Assembly: GCA_020912385.1 (NCBI GenBank)
Contig: CP087215.1
Coordinates: 2,170,001 to 2,234,000 of the forward strand
DNA length: 64,000 bases
Reading direction: 5' to 3'
DNA from: Neofusicoccum parvum
Lineage: Eukaryota; Ascomycota; Dothideomycetes; Botryosphaeriales; Botryosphaeriaceae
A model generated the notes under the pieces. The model was not told where the DNA came from. It ran no database searches and was given only the letters and a program-made list of their open reading frames with translations. Below are positions 22,042-37,000 of the stretch, one piece after another (within the stretch, counting starts at the first letter, position 1; every line of letters starts with the position of its first letter). A program made the position numbers and the translations under genes.

Positions 22042-25000
22042 ATGTTTTTGCGCAGCCTCGGCTTGGTGGCCGGCCTCTTGCTGCCACCGGCTCAAGGTGG
22101 CATCTTGGGCCGCCGCCAAGTCCGTGTCCACGACCCCGACTGCGTGGTCGAGCTCGATGTTGGCGCCACCGTCCTCGAGCAGCCCGTCGCTGTGAGGACG
22201 TCCATCACCGACCCGACCATCATCACCGTTGGCCCCGGCGCGACCCTCGTCGTTAACAATGTACCCACATATGTTGATACCATTGTGACCGTCATCTCAA
22301 CCGTCATCGGGACTCGCACGCACACCTACACCATTAATAGATCCGGCTCCGGAATCACCTCTACCACCATCCGCACGAATAGACCTGGATTCCCTTCGTC
22401 GACTGTATATTCCTATGCGTCAATCACTCTTACGAGCAGCTCTTTCGGCCCTCCCGGGCCCACTTTTTCCCCGCCTAGTCCTTCCGAGAGCTTGGTTAGT
22501 CTTTGCTGCATCCATGTCCCGAGTCAACTGCTGACATCCCAGTTCCCGGGTCAATCATCCACTCCCAGCTATCCGGGACCCCGCTCGTCGCGCTCTCTTT
22601 CGACTCCCGGCCCGTTCTCGTCTAGTGTCGGCTACAGCTCCGAGTCCCCGAGCTTCTCTAGTTCTGGACCATCGTATAGCGTTCCTTCGTCCAGCGTTGG
22701 CTATAGCTCTGAGTCTTTGAGCTTTCCCAGCTCTGTGTCGACGTATGGCGGTCCTTCATCTAGCAGTGGCTTTAGCCCTGGACCTTCTGGATCCCCCAGC
22801 TCGCCACCAATTGGAGGTCCCTCCTCTAGCAGTGGCTTTGGCCCTGGACCTTCTGGGACCCCTAGCTCGTCTCCAGCTGAATTTCCCTCATCTAGCAGTG
22901 GATTTGGGCCTGAATCATCCGAATTTCCTGGGTCACCATCATTTGGAGGTCCCTCATCGAGCAGTGGCTTCGGCCCCGCGTCTTCCGGATTGCCTGAATC
23001 GTCATCATTCGGAGGACCACCGAGCCCATCTAGCCTTACACCTTTAAGTCCCACTATAGGCCTTCCTCAGACAGCTCTTGTAACACTTCCGTATCTGGGG
23101 CCATCTCCGACTGCGCTCATCATCACTTCGGGCTCATTTTCGCGGCCAGTTTTTCTCACTCCTGCTTCAGCGACTGCATTTTCGGGACCGACAGCGGCAG
23201 ACACGTATACGGCTGGATACGGTGGCTCCATCGTTACCACATTGACCATTCTTCCGACGGGAACAGCTACTGAAGCGACGCTCATCGTAGAAACCCCTAC
23301 ATTCACTCAGACCCTGGCACCCAATGATGTTGTGACACTCACATATCTCGGGCCTTCTCCGTCTGTCCTTATAGGCACGATTGGCACTAATACGCGGACC
23401 TTGTACCTGGTTCCTGCAACTGTGCCCTTCAACACTCGTTCTCTAGCATCGACGTTCACAATCTTTGCCGGCTATGGTGGGCCAACCCCCACCACTTTGA
23501 CTGTCCAGCCTGATGACGGCGTGGGAACCGAAATTGTGGAGACTCCCACACAGACTCCAGCACCTACTTTTACTGGGTCCTTCGGGTACAGCTCCTCAAG
23601 CGCTCCTGGCGGTGTTCCAACTCGCTCTGTTGTGGGCTTGCCGGCACCGACCTCTCTTCTTGCCACCGCAGGTACACTACAGCAGTCGTTGGTTCTTGTT
23701 CCGGCTTCCGAGACAGCGTACTTTGGCCCTCTGGAAACTGTGGCGCTGACTGCGGGATACGATGGACCAACCACGACGACACTGACCATTCTGCCTGGTC
23801 CAACCGATCTTGCAGGCACTCTCCTGGTTGAAACCCCTACAAGCCCCTTCGGACCTTCGAGTTCCTTTGGACCTTCAAGTTCCTTTGAGCCCACGCCCAC
23901 AAGTTCCTTTGGAATAAATCTGTCGGCATCAATTTCTGCTGGAGCATCCAGCGGCCTTCAGTTGACATACCCCTACATCACGGGAACTGTTGTGACCACC
24001 ATCACGTTGCCGTTCGACGGTGTTCCGTACACCGTCGTCTTGACCCCGACCGATGCTTTGTTTACGGGAAGCCTTGCTACTACGACTTACACGATCGGGT
24101 ACGACGGTCCGACACCAACAGCACTGACGTTGCTGACATCGTCGGGCTCGTTGCAAGAGGGTCTCGTTGTTATTGAAACGCCTACTGGATTCCAAAGCTC
24201 GCCGACTGGGGTTTCAAGCTCTCCGAGCTTCTCTTCCTCTGGTGTGACGTCTTCGGGACTTCCTGGCTTCATCAGCACTTTCCCTTATGTCGGCGCCACT
24301 ACAACGGAAACCCTGACTGCGACAGTGAGCGGTACACCGATCACCTTCGTCATCACCCCCAGCGCTGCGCTCTACTCTGGCGTGATTGATCCCTACAATA
24401 GCATAACAGCCGGATACACCGGCCTGACAACTCAGACATTGACCCTCTTGCCCGTTAGCGGAACAGTGGCCACCATCTTAGTTGAAACGCCGACCGGTTT
24501 ATCCTCGTCTACTGGGTTTGCGTCGCCTACTCCTTCAGTATCGGCTCCATTCTCTCAGTACTACATCGGAGGGACCTCGACTATTAATGCGATTGCCACC
24601 TATGAGGGAGGGCTGACAAGCTTGCTCTTGGGCCCCACAGACACCTTCTTCACTGGTGGTCTTGATCCGTTGACCACGTTCTACGCCGAATACCCGGGCT
24701 TCACCACGGAGAGCGTAACGCTTCTGCCGACAGGAACAAACTCGCTCGGAACTTTGCTCATAGAAACCCCGGTGGCGTTGATTACGTCGGCGCCGAGTGC
24801 CTTGCCTGCTCTCACTCAGGGATACTATGGAGGATCAACCACACAGACGCTGTACCCCACCATCAACGGCATTCCGAGGACGTTATACGTCATTCCATTG
24901 CCTTATCCGACGTCCTCTCTCGGCGTTGTTTCTTCCACGTTGACCGCTGGTTACCCTGGATCGACGCCCCGAACAATTACGCTTGCCCCCACAGTTTCGG

Positions 25001-28000
25001 GAGGTCTTGGTACCATCCTGGTCGAAACGCCCCAGGCTGCGCTTGTCTCATCGAGTGCTCTGGGCGGCATCACGCGTTCTTACGTCGGCGGTTCGGACAC
25101 GCAAGTCATCACTCCTGGAATAAGTGGTCTGCCAGGGAGTGAAGCTCTGACGCTCACCCCCGCAGCGACTATTTTCACTGGCCCTGTGGACCCATCGGTC
25201 ACTTACACCGCAAACTACCCGGGCTCGACAACGCAGACGATCACCGTTTTGCCTGGCCCGCTTGAGATCTATGGAACGGTTATCATTGAGATCCCTGCCA
25301 CGCTGCCCTCGGTCTCCGCGGGAGCCACTGGTCCCTCAGCGTCAGTGGGAGCCACTGTTGGACTAAGCCTTGGCCTTCCCTACGTTGGAGGCACTGCCAC
25401 GCAGACAATCTCTCCCTCGATCAGCGGGGTTCCCATTGGTGTCGGTCTCACATTGACTCCTGTGTTGACCACGTATTACACGGGCCCTGTAAGCCCCACC
25501 ACGTGGACGGTCGGCTTCGATGGCTCTGTCACTGTTACAATCACAATTTTGCCGGTTGGCAGCAACTTAGTTGGCACAGTGGTTGTGGAAACTCCCACGT
25601 CGATTCCAAGTGCATCAAGCGCTGGCATTCTGTCTCTTCCGTACATTGGCGCCACCGAGACGCAGACCATCACGCCCATTATTTCCGGCGTCCCGGTCAC
25701 GCTGGGCTTGGTTCCCACCTCGACTCTCTTCACTGGGCCTTTGTCGACGCCCCCGTTGACGGTTGGATACCCTGGGTCTACCACCCGTCTCATCACCATC
25801 GTTCCAGCTAGCGGCTCACCCGGTTTTGGCACAGTTGTTGTGCAAACCCCCACGTACAGCCTGCCCCCCTCGTCTGTTTCGGCGCTGCCTACTGGCCCTG
25901 TTACGAAGCCATATCTTGGTGGTCTCTTTCCCACCGTGATTACGCCTGTCATCGACGGTGTGCCAGTTACACTTGTCCTCAGCCCCACAACAGGATCGTA
26001 TGCCGGGCCGTATGCAACAAGTGCGCTTACTTTGGGGTACCCTGGATATACCACCGCCACAATCACAATTCTGCCGACGGGTTCTGAGACTCTTGCAACC
26101 CTTGTCGTCGAAACTCCTACCGGAAGTGCTTCTGGGCTCACCAGCGCGCCGTCGCCCAGTGAGACGGGTTTGAAGACGCAGGGATATCTGGGCGGCAACG
26201 GCCTCGTGACAATCACCCCGACAATCAACGGTCTGCCCGTTCCGGTCTACATCACTCCCACCGATGCTTCGTTTACCGGTCCTTATGAAACCTTTGTGCC
26301 CACGATTGGGTACGACGGCTCAACCACGGCTACCATAACGCTACTCCCGATAACTGCAGGTGGCAGCGGAACGCTGATTGTGGAAACCCCCACCAGCTCA
26401 TTTGGAAGCTCTGCCAGCGCAAGCTTCCCCATCATCGGCCTCCCGTCGCCTACCAACTTCGACAGGCCGTACGTCTATGGTACGACCACCACCTTTGTGT
26501 CCGCAACGCTTGGCGGCGCCACCTTCACGTTCACCCTGGTTCCCGCCTCAACTTCGTACTTTGGACCTGTAGACCCAAGCTTGACCTTCACAGTTGGGTA
26601 TCCAGGCGTTACAACACAGACGATTACACTTGTTCCCACAGGCACTGAAACCCAGGGAACGGTGCTTTTGGAGACCCCAACAAACTCTTTCTCCGGTCTT
26701 TCATCTAGTGCAACGCCTTCTGCTGCAGGAATCACCGTGCCGTATCTGACAGGTACCTCGACCGTGACGGTTCCAGCGACCGTGAGCGGCGTTCCCGTGG
26801 TCTACACGCTCACACCTGCTGTCGGACAGACTGCCTACACCGGCCTGGTCGATCCGTTCCTGACGTTCACAATTCCCTACGACGGCCCAACTGTGACTAC
26901 GCTGACGATTCTGCCTACCGATCCTCTGCAGCCCTTCGGAACGGCTGTCGTGGAAACTCCAAGATTCCCTTCTTCGTCAGCTTCCTCAGCATTGCCATAC
27001 TTCACGACTGTCACGATAGGGTACGGTGGATCTGTGGTTGCAACTTTCACGGTTCTGCCGTCGGGCACTAATATTGGCACTGTACTCGTGGAGACTCCTT
27101 TCGGTTTGCCATCCTCCTCTCCGACCTTTGGCCCATCGAGCGCCTCCATCACAGCCGCACCCACTGGCGTTCCCACATTGCAGTACGTCGGCGGCTCAAG
27201 CATCGCCACGTTAACTGTCTCTGCGGGTATCACGGGCGCTGCTTCAGTCGTTGTGATCACACCAGCTCCGATCCCGCTTTTCACTGGCCCGATTGACCCC
27301 CAGACGACGCTGACGGCTGGATATGATGGAACTGCTCAGATTACAGTCACGATTCTTCCAACTGGTTCTCAGACTGCGGGGACCTTGCTTGTGGAAACCC
27401 CAACACTGATCACTTCTGTGTCTGCTCTCACTTCTACGTCTGCTCTCACTTCTGCGTCTGCTCTGCCAACCGGCATCATCACACGTCCGTACGTTGGCGG
27501 CAGCTTGATTGGTCCAATCACCGCCTTGGTGGGAGGTAGCACAGGTACCCCTTCGGCAATTTTCATTACGCCTGCAACAGCCTTGTTCACCGGCCCCGTT
27601 AATTCGGAGACTCTTACAGCAGGCTACCCAGGCAATGTTATTGCTACAATTACTCTGCTGCCGCTTCCTGGAGAGACCGAAGGAACGGTCGTTGTGGAGA
27701 CTCCTACAGGGCTTGCAACGTCGGCTTCAAGCCTGGCCATCACTCGAGGATACATTGGTGGCGCAGATACTCAGACCATTACTCCATCGGTCACCGGCGC
27801 AGGCCTCCCTGGCTTTGTCATTACGCCGACCGTCGTTACTTCCACCCCGGCTGTGAATCCGACCTTGACTTTGACCGTTGGAGCCTCCGTTTCCGCGACA
27901 ATCACGCTTACGTTGCTGCCACTTGCCCCCGGCGACCTTGCCACGCTCCTGGTAGAAACACCTCTGACACCTCTGCCGACGGCTACTCCTACCTCCTCAC

Positions 28001-31000
28001 TGGTTGGTGCTGGTCAGCCTTACATCGGCGACACGACAAGTGGTCCTGTCACCGCATCTACTGGTCTTGGTCAGCTTCCTTCGGTACTCAACCTCTCGCC
28101 AACTACCGCGTTTTTCACTGGACCGTTTGAGAGCTTCACCTATGTCGCTCCATGGACCGGCACGACCACCAAGACACTAATTCTGCTACCAACCGCTTCT
28201 GGGATTGCAGGCACGATTCTCCTTGAGACTCCGGCCTCCACGTTGGCCACTGGCACTTCAACTTCGTTGCCCACTGCCCCCGCTGGCCAGCCTTACATCG
28301 GGGATACCACGAGTGGTCCAATCACTGCATCGACTGGGCTTGGCCAGCTGCCTTCAGTGTTGACTTTGATTCCGACGAGTGGCGTCTTCACGGGGCCATT
28401 TGAGTCATTCATCTACACAGCGCCATGGACTGGAACGACAACAAAGACGCTCGTCTTGCTCCCAACTGCCTCTGGCACGGCTGGCACGCTTCTCGTCGAG
28501 GTTCCGGCCTTTGGTACTTCTTCGCTGCTGCCCACCGCCACGGCAGGCAGGCCTTACATCGGAGACACAACAATTGGTGTCGTGACGGCCTCGGCAGGTC
28601 TGGGTGCTCTGGCCACCCCCATCTCGCTCACACCTGCTACTGATGCTTCTTTGACATACGCTATCGACCCCCTCACCACTCTGACGGCCGGCTACCCTGG
28701 GTTCACCCCGAAGACTATTACATTACTTCCCAACCCTGGAGCGACGCTTGCCACTCTCCTTGTGGAGACTCCTACGGGATTCTCTTCGACCCCGCTACCG
28801 ACTTCCAGCTTCGGACGACCCTACGTTGGAGATACGACAAGCGGTGTGCTTCTCGCATCGCCCGGCATTGGTGCTGCACCGACATCCTTCAACCTTGTGC
28901 CCGCTACGGTTCCCTTCACGGGCGCTCTGGATCCCGCGACCACTCTCACCGCGGAGCTACCTGCAGGCTCTACACCAAAGACGATCACCCTGCTGCCGAC
29001 TGACCCCTCAAACACGTATGGCACGCTGTTGATTGAAACACCTGCTGGCGCCTCCTCGTCGTTGCTGCCCACCGCTAGACCTTACCTTGGCGACACGACG
29101 AGCGGCGTGATCTCCGCATCTGCCAGCCTTGGCGCTGCGGCGACACCGTTCACTCTTGTCCCTGCCACTGTCCCATTCACAGCTCTCCTTGACCCGGCTA
29201 CAACACTCACGGCGCAGCTGCCCCCAGGCTCTACACCGAAGACGATTACACTGTTCCCGAACCCGGGCGAGACCTACGGGACTCTGTTGGTTGAAACACC
29301 CGCTGCTCTCACTCCCTCGTCAACGGCTGTGGAGAGTGGTAGGCAGTATGTGGGCGATGTTACCGCTGGACTTCTGACGGTGACGCCCGGTGCTACTGGC
29401 TTGCCCATTACTATTCCCATCTTCCCTGCAAGTGCCTTGTTCACCGGCCCGGTTGACCCCGCAACCACGCTTTTCGCTGGCTACCCAGGGACCACGCCGA
29501 AGACAATTACTTTGCTTCCTACTGCGGGAGGTACTCTTGGCACAGTGGTCGTGGAGACTCCCACGCAGTCGTCTACTGTACCCTCTGCGTCCTCTACGGC
29601 AACCGTTGGTAGGGAGTACATCGGCGATGTCACTACCGGCGTCATTACAGCCACGCCTGGCGGCACTGGCTTGCCTATCACTATCCCAATTTTCCCGGCG
29701 AGCGCATTGTTCACTGGTCCAATTGATCCCGCCACAACCCTTTACGTCGGGTACCCTGGCACCACGCCCAAGACACTGACCCTGCTGCCCACCCCGGGTG
29801 GTACTTTCGGCACTGTGGTTATTGAGACTCCGCAAACTTCTGCAGCTCCTACAACGTCCCCAGCGGTCAGCATCAGCCTCGGCAGGCCGTATGTCGGAGA
29901 TACGACCACGGGAGTCATTACTGCTACAGTTGGTGGTCTTCCTACCACGATCCCTGTTATTCCTGCAACGGAGATTTTCACTGGTCCAATTGATCCTGCC
30001 ACAACCCTTTTCGTCGGGTATCCTGGCACCACGCCCAAGACACTAACCCTACTGCCTACCTCGGGTGGTACTTTCGGCACCGTGGTTGTTGAGATTCCGC
30101 AAACGTCTACTACTCCTACAACGTCCCTAGCGGCTAGCCTCGGCAGGCCGTATGTTGGAGATACGACTTCGGGAGTCATTACTGCTACGGTTGGCGGTAT
30201 TCCTACTACGATCCCTGTTGTTCCTGCAACGGAGATTTTCACTGGTCCAGTTGATCCATCGACAACTTTGACAGCTGGATATCCTGGAACAACGACGCAG
30301 ACCATTACTCTTCTGCCGACGCTTGGAGGAACTCTTGGAACCGTCGTGGTAGAGACTCCGACACAGACCTCTGGTGCCCCCACCGCCTCCCCGACCGCAA
30401 CCCTCGGCAGACCGTATGTGGGAGATACAACAATAGGCATTCTTACTGCTGTTCCCGGAGTTAGTGGTCTTGCTACTACGATTCCTGTCTATCCAGCGAC
30501 ACAGCCCTTCTCTGGTCCTGTCGATCCAACAACGCTTACCGCTGGATACCCTGGAACGACTATAATGACCATTACTCTTTTGCCAACAGCTGGTGGTACT
30601 CTTGGAACTGTCGTGGTGGAGACTCCGACGCAGACCTCTGGTGCACCTACCGCCTCTCCCACCGCAGCCCTCGGCAGACCGTATGTGGGCGACACAACCA
30701 CGGGTATCCTTACTGCTGTTCCTGGAATTGGTGGTCTTGCTACCACGATTCCTGTCTATCCAGCAACGCAGCCCTTCTCTGGTCCCGTTGATCCACTGAC
30801 AACGCTTACCGCTGGATACCCTGGAACGACTACGATGACCATTACCCTTTTGCCAACAGCTGGTGGTACTCTCGGCACAGTGGTGGTTGAAACTCCTGCC
30901 GCAACGTCCTCGTCCCTTCCGACTGCCCGTCCGTACCTCGGAGATATCTCGAATCAGGTACTAACAGCTTCCGTTGGCAACGTTGCCATCACAACTCTCA

Positions 31001-34000
31001 CACTCACGCCTGCTACCGCGGCACTCACCAACCCCGTCAATCCTTCGATCACGTACACTGTTCCGTGGGCCGGAGCTTCGACGCAGACTCTCACGCTGTT
31101 GCCGACACAAGGCGAGACATTTGCGACGTATCTCATTGAGACTCCTGTCGGCGCGCCCACTTCCGCCACCTCGTCCCCTGGTCTGTCCACCTCAGGTAGG
31201 CAGTATTTCGGCGCCACCGTCACAGCTACAATCACCGCAACGCTTGGAGTCTCTGGTCTGCTGACAGGCCTTCCCACTGAACTCGCTCTCACACCTGCGA
31301 CAGCGTCGTACACAGGCCCTATTGACCCCGTGAATACACTTTACGCGCCGTACAGTGGAACGGCCACTCTCACCCTGACGGTCTTCCCAGGACCAGGCGA
31401 AACGTACGCGACCTACTTGATTGAGACTCCTGCAGCTCAGTCTTTGCCGAGCCTCTCTCCCAGTGCCACTGGTCTTCCCACAGGTGGGCGCCCGTACTTT
31501 GGCGACATTACCACAGGAACAGTGACAGCATCCACCGGCCCTGGCGCTATTCCCACTAGTCTTTTCTTGACGCCAACTGATGTGCCCTTCTCTGGATCTG
31601 TCGATCCTGCGGTCCAGTACACGGCTCCATGGGACGGGACTTCCACGAAGACCCTTACCCTGTACCCACTGACTAGTGGTGGTGCTGCAACGCTCCTGAT
31701 TGAGACTCCTTCTGCCGCTATCTCCAGTACCGGTCCTACGAACTCAGCTTCGATTACTCCCGCGCCTACGGGTCTTCCGCGAAGGCTCTACATCGGAGAT
31801 ACCACCACTGGCTTTGTTACTGTCTTGGGACCGAGTGGAGTGCCTACCACCTTCGAGGTTGAGCCATATACCGCTGGATCTTTCACTGGGCCAGTCGACT
31901 TCACCACATTGACTGCCCCCTACGATGGCACCACCGCGAAGCTGGTCACGCTTCTCCCGTCAACTTCGGGTGGCCTGGGCACAGTGATCCTGGAGCTTCC
32001 AAGATCTGCGCTTGCAACTGCAACTCCTGCGCCTTCGTCCTTGCCAGGCCTCCGTCCTTACTATGGTGATACCACCATTGCCACAGTGACTGTCTCCGCT
32101 GCTGCGCTCACTGCGCCGGTCGTTCTTACAATCACGCCAACTGACGCTGCATTCACTGGTTTGCTGGATCCTACAACTCTGACCACAGCGTACGCAGGAC
32201 CAACCACGAAGACCCTGACTCTTTACCCGTACGGGACCTTGAGCCTCGGAACTATCCTGCTGGAGACTCCCTCTGCCACTGCCTCGTCTTCGGCCTTCCC
32301 ATCTGCAAGTGAATCGCCATCTGGAAGTGCATCAGCATCCGGAAGTGCATCAGCATCTGAAAGTGTATCAGCATCTGGAAGTGCATCACCATCCTCTCTT
32401 GCCAGCGGCATATTGTATGACGGCGGCGACGGCACGATTGAAACGATTACGGCTACGCCAGTTGCCGGTGGCCAAACAGCTGGCCCTGGAATCACTTTGA
32501 CCATTACTCCTGCAACTGCTCCATGGACTGGATCCGTCAACCCTATTGGGGCTCTCACCGCGCCTTGGACCGGAAGCACGGTCCGCACTCTTACGTTGCA
32601 CCCTACTGGCACTGATACACTTGCTACGCTGTTGGTTGAGTATCCTGCCGCCACTTCGTCACCGGCAATTCCCACTTCTTCCGCTGCCGGCATACTGTAC
32701 AACGGCGACAGCACCGTTGCCACAATCACCGTTACTCCGCTGGCTGGCGGGCAGCTGACTGGGGCCGTTGCAACCTTGACAATTACTCCGGCTCCTTCGG
32801 CAGCGACATGGACGGGCGCCGTGAACCCTACCGCTGTCCTGACTACGACTTGGACTGGCAGCACCACAAAGACGTTGACGGTCTGGCCCACGGGATCTGA
32901 TTCAGTCGCTACTTTGGTTCTTGAACTTCCTGCGGCAACTCCGTCCGCGCCGTTCCCCTCATCTTCGCTCGCTCTTGCTGTGCCATATGATGGCGATACA
33001 ACTACTGGAGCCGTCACAGCTACACCGTTCGTGAGCGGTGTCTCTGCTGGCCTGCCCTCGACGTTGCTTATTACCCCGGCGGCTACTCCTTTCGCCGGTG
33101 GTGTTGATCCGGCGACCACCTTGTTCGATTCGTGGACTGGTCTCACAACCAAGACGCTCACTCTGCACCCGACTTCTGGAGCATCTCTTGGCACGATTCT
33201 CATTGAGACACCAGCAGCAACAGCGTCGCCTACTGCCCCTAGCCTTGGACGGCCCTACGATGGCGATTTCGTGACTGCTACGATCACGGCCACGGCTAGC
33301 ATTGGCGGTGTTCCATCCACCTTACTTCTTATTCCGGCCACATCACCCTTCGTTGGCCCCGTGGATCCATTGACAACTTTCACCGCCCCGTACACCGGCT
33401 CTACAACAAAGACGCTTACTTTGCATCCCACTTCTGGGCAGACTTTCGGCACGATTGTTATCGAGACGCCAGCAACGACGCCTTCCCCGTCCGCCCCTGT
33501 GCTTGGCAGGCCATATGTTGGAGATACCATCACCGACACTATTACCGCTACGCCTAGTGTTGGTGGCACCGCAGTCGGTGCTCCGTCTACTCTGCTGATC
33601 ACCCCGGCTGGAACTGTCTACACCGGAGCTATCGATCCCCTGACGACCTTGACGGCCCCATGGACTGGTGTGTCAACAAAGACTCTCACCTTGCTTCCCA
33701 CGAGCGGGCAGTCTCTCGCGACTCTGCTCATCGAAACCCCGGTAGCGACGGCCTCGCCGCCTGTATCTTCTGTAGAATCCCTAGCAGCGACGGCTCCGCC
33801 CTCCGCGTCTTCAGAAGTAACCGCTTCGCCATCAGCGTCTTCTCCAGGTGTTACAGCCTCACCCTCTGCATCTTCTCCCGTGCTCGGCAGACCGTACATC
33901 GGCGACACCACCTCTGGCACCATCACGGCAACTCCGGCCGCTCTTCTCCCAGGAGGCAGCCTTGGCCCTATCGGCAATGCGGTTCCGTCCACGTTTGCTA

Positions 34001-37000
34001 TTACCCCTGCTACAACTGCGTACAACGGCCTTGTCGACCCAGCAACTACGCTTTTGGCGCCTTGGACCGGCATCTCGACAAAGACGCTCACGTTGCTTCC
34101 CACAAGTGGAGAGTCTCTCGCGACCATCCTCCTCGAAACGCCTCTAGCAACCGCTTCGCCATCTGTGTCATCTGTTGCTCTTGGCCGGCCATACGATGGA
34201 GACACCACATCTGGACTTGTTACTGCAACGCCTGGTGGCAGTCTTGGCCCCCTCAGCAACGGAGTTCCATCAACCTTCGCTATTACGCCCGCGGCAACGC
34301 CCTACAGTGGATTGATCGACCCTGCCACTACCCTTACAGCCCCCTGGACGGGCAGCACCACCAAGACGTTGGTTCTGCACCCAATAGGACCGGAGTCATT
34401 GGGAACGTATCTGGTTGAGACCCCAGTGGTCACAGCCTCGCCGTCCCTATCTTCACCAGTTGTTGGCAGACCATACTTCGGTGATATCACGACTGATACA
34501 ATCGCGGCTACCCCATTCTCCTTGGGACAGGCAGGCCCGATTGCAGGCGCCCCATCCACGCTGATCATCACACCCGCCACAACTCCCTTCGCGGGTCCCC
34601 TGGATCCGCTCATTACATTCACCGCTCCGTACACCGGTTCTACTACCAGGACCCTCACTTTGTTCCCAACGAGCGGTCAGACCCTCGGAACGCTCCTGGT
34701 GGAGACTCCTGCGGCAGGTCCATCGTCGGCTGCGCCCTCGGCGTCTGCCTCTCTCACTACCGTCCCGTCTGCCGCACCATCCGTGCCCGCTTTCCTCTAC
34801 GATGGCGACACCATCACCGCGACCATCACAGCCACGGCGGGTGGAAGTCTTGGAGTCACTCCCGGCGCCGCGCCCTCAACCCTCCTTCTCACTCCCGCAC
34901 CAACGCCGTTCTCCGGCGCCATCGATCCTGCCACGACTCTGACGGCTCCGTGGGATGGTGCATCGACGAGAACTCTCACACTTCACCCCACTGCCTCCGG
35001 ACAGACGCTCGGAACGCTTCTGGTGGAAACCCCGACCGCCACCGTCTCGGCGTCGTCAACGGGTCTGTTGAGCTCGCTGAGCAGCTTGCTTTTCGGCACT
35101 ACTACATCCGAACCGGCGTCCTCACAGACCGTTGCGCCAGGTGCACCCACGGACTTGGGCCTGTCGGCATCGAACTCGCTCTCGGCGTCGTCGGTGCCAT
35201 CGGAATCATCGGCGCCTCCAGCGTCTTCGTTGCCCGCAGAATCTTCGGCCCCTTCGTCCTCCGTTCCTTCAGGCTCTGCTTCTTCGCCCTCGGCTCCTTC
35301 GTTGAGCAGCGAGTCTTCCGCCTCTGTGCCCTCGCAAAGCTCTGCTCCGCCGTCTAGTGTCTCCGCGCCTAGTGAGAGCCTCTCTAGTGGCCTCAGCGTA
35401 TCGACAGAGTCTAGCCTCTCAGGACCTAGCTCTAGCCTTCCGACGGGCTCAAGCGCCTCTGGCATTCCCAGTGGTGCTGCCACAGATCTTGGTCTGAGTG
35501 CCAGTCTTAGCGGGTCTGCAAGTCTTACCCCGTCTGGGTCGAGCGTCTCAACCGGAAGCGTTTCCGCATCAAGTCTCAACCCCGGTGAAGGCTCTGGCCT
35601 GCCCAGCAGCCTTTCCGCCTCTGTCAGCGAACCAAGCGTTGCGTCGTCTATTGCCTCTTCAGCTTTGTCAGAGCTCAGCAACTCTGTCTCTGCTCCTAGC
35701 GGCGTGACATCTGGCAGCGCTCCCACTGGCTCAGCTACGATCACGAACTCTGCGGAAGCATCGTCCCTGGCTTCTTCTCTCGCGTCCCAGCTCAGCAACC
35801 TGCCTTCCGGTGCTTCGTCTGAGGCTTCATCTCTGGTGTCGCAGCTCAGCGAACTGGCCTCAGCATCCAGCGGTGCGCCGACTGGAAGCGTCACGTCCCT
35901 CGATCCGGCTCTTGCCTCTTCTCTGGCGGCCTCGCTCTCTGGTGATCTAAGCACTTTGCCTTCATCCGCTGCTGGCTCGGTTCTCTCGCAGCTCTCGCAG
36001 CTCAGCAGCGACCTCGCCGCAGCCTCATCTGGTGTGCCAAGCGGTGCGTCCTCTGTTGTCCCGTCCGAGTCGGTTTCTGCCTCGGGTGCCTCATCGCTGG
36101 CACCATCTGGTCCTGCGGACTTGGGCTCGGGCTCCCAGAGCCTCCCCAGCACCAGCGCTGCGAGTGGAGTCAGTGCCTCTGCACAGCTCAGCGCATCTGT
36201 CACCGCCCCTACGGAGGCTAGTGTCTCGTCTTCTGGTCTGCCATCCGGTGCGAGTGCCCCGTCCGCCAGTGCGCCATCGGGTGCTTCTTCTTCATCCGGC
36301 CCGTCCTCAGAGGTGCCGAGCGGAGTTTCCTCAGCCAGCGCCCCTACAGCGGCCTCAAGCGTGCCTTCTGGAGCCAGCGCTCCGTCCGAGAGTCTGCCCT
36401 CTGGCGCCAGTGCTTCGTCTGGAATTCCCTCAAGTGTACCGGCTGAATCCAGTGCCTCATCCGGAGCCCCCTCAAGTGTGCCATCTGGTGTTAGTGCGCC
36501 AGCTTCCAACCTTGCTTCGGGCGCTAGCGCCCCGTCTGGCGTTTCTTCAGCTCTTACAGAGTCAGGTGCTCCGTCTGGGGTTCCATCAGAGAGCCTTGCA
36601 TCCGGTGCCAGTGGACCATCGACCAGTGCTCCCACTGGCGCCAGCGCTTCCTCTGGAGCGCCGTCGGCCAGTGCGCCTACTGAAATCAGCGCGCCCGCTT
36701 CGAGCATTGCTTCTGGCGCTAGCGCTTCATCTGGACCGGCCTCATCCAATGTGCCTACGGATATAAGTGCGGTGTCAAGCGGAGTGCCGTCTGGTGCTTC
36801 CGCGTCCAGCGGTCTTCCGTCTGGAGGTTCATCAGCCAGCGAACCCTCCGGTGTCAGTTCATCTGGCGCCTCAGTAAGCGTCTCGACAGAGCCCTCTGTC
36901 TCTGCACCATCCGCATCTAGCCAAGGAGGCGTCATTCCATCTGGAAACTCAGCTCTGAACTCGGCTTCGGGTGAGGCCTCTGTATCAGCTGCCTCATCGA

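Noticed and set aside
22012..22055. 44-nt apparent intron at the start of the giant gene
   Set aside because: GTAAGT and CGCAG are present, but splicing removes the only ATG, and the upstream frame meets TAA with no start codon.
21382..22131. 249-codon minus frame overlapping the giant gene start
   Set aside because: No family features, Arg/Ser-rich, covers promoter and signal peptide of a well-supported gene on the other strand.
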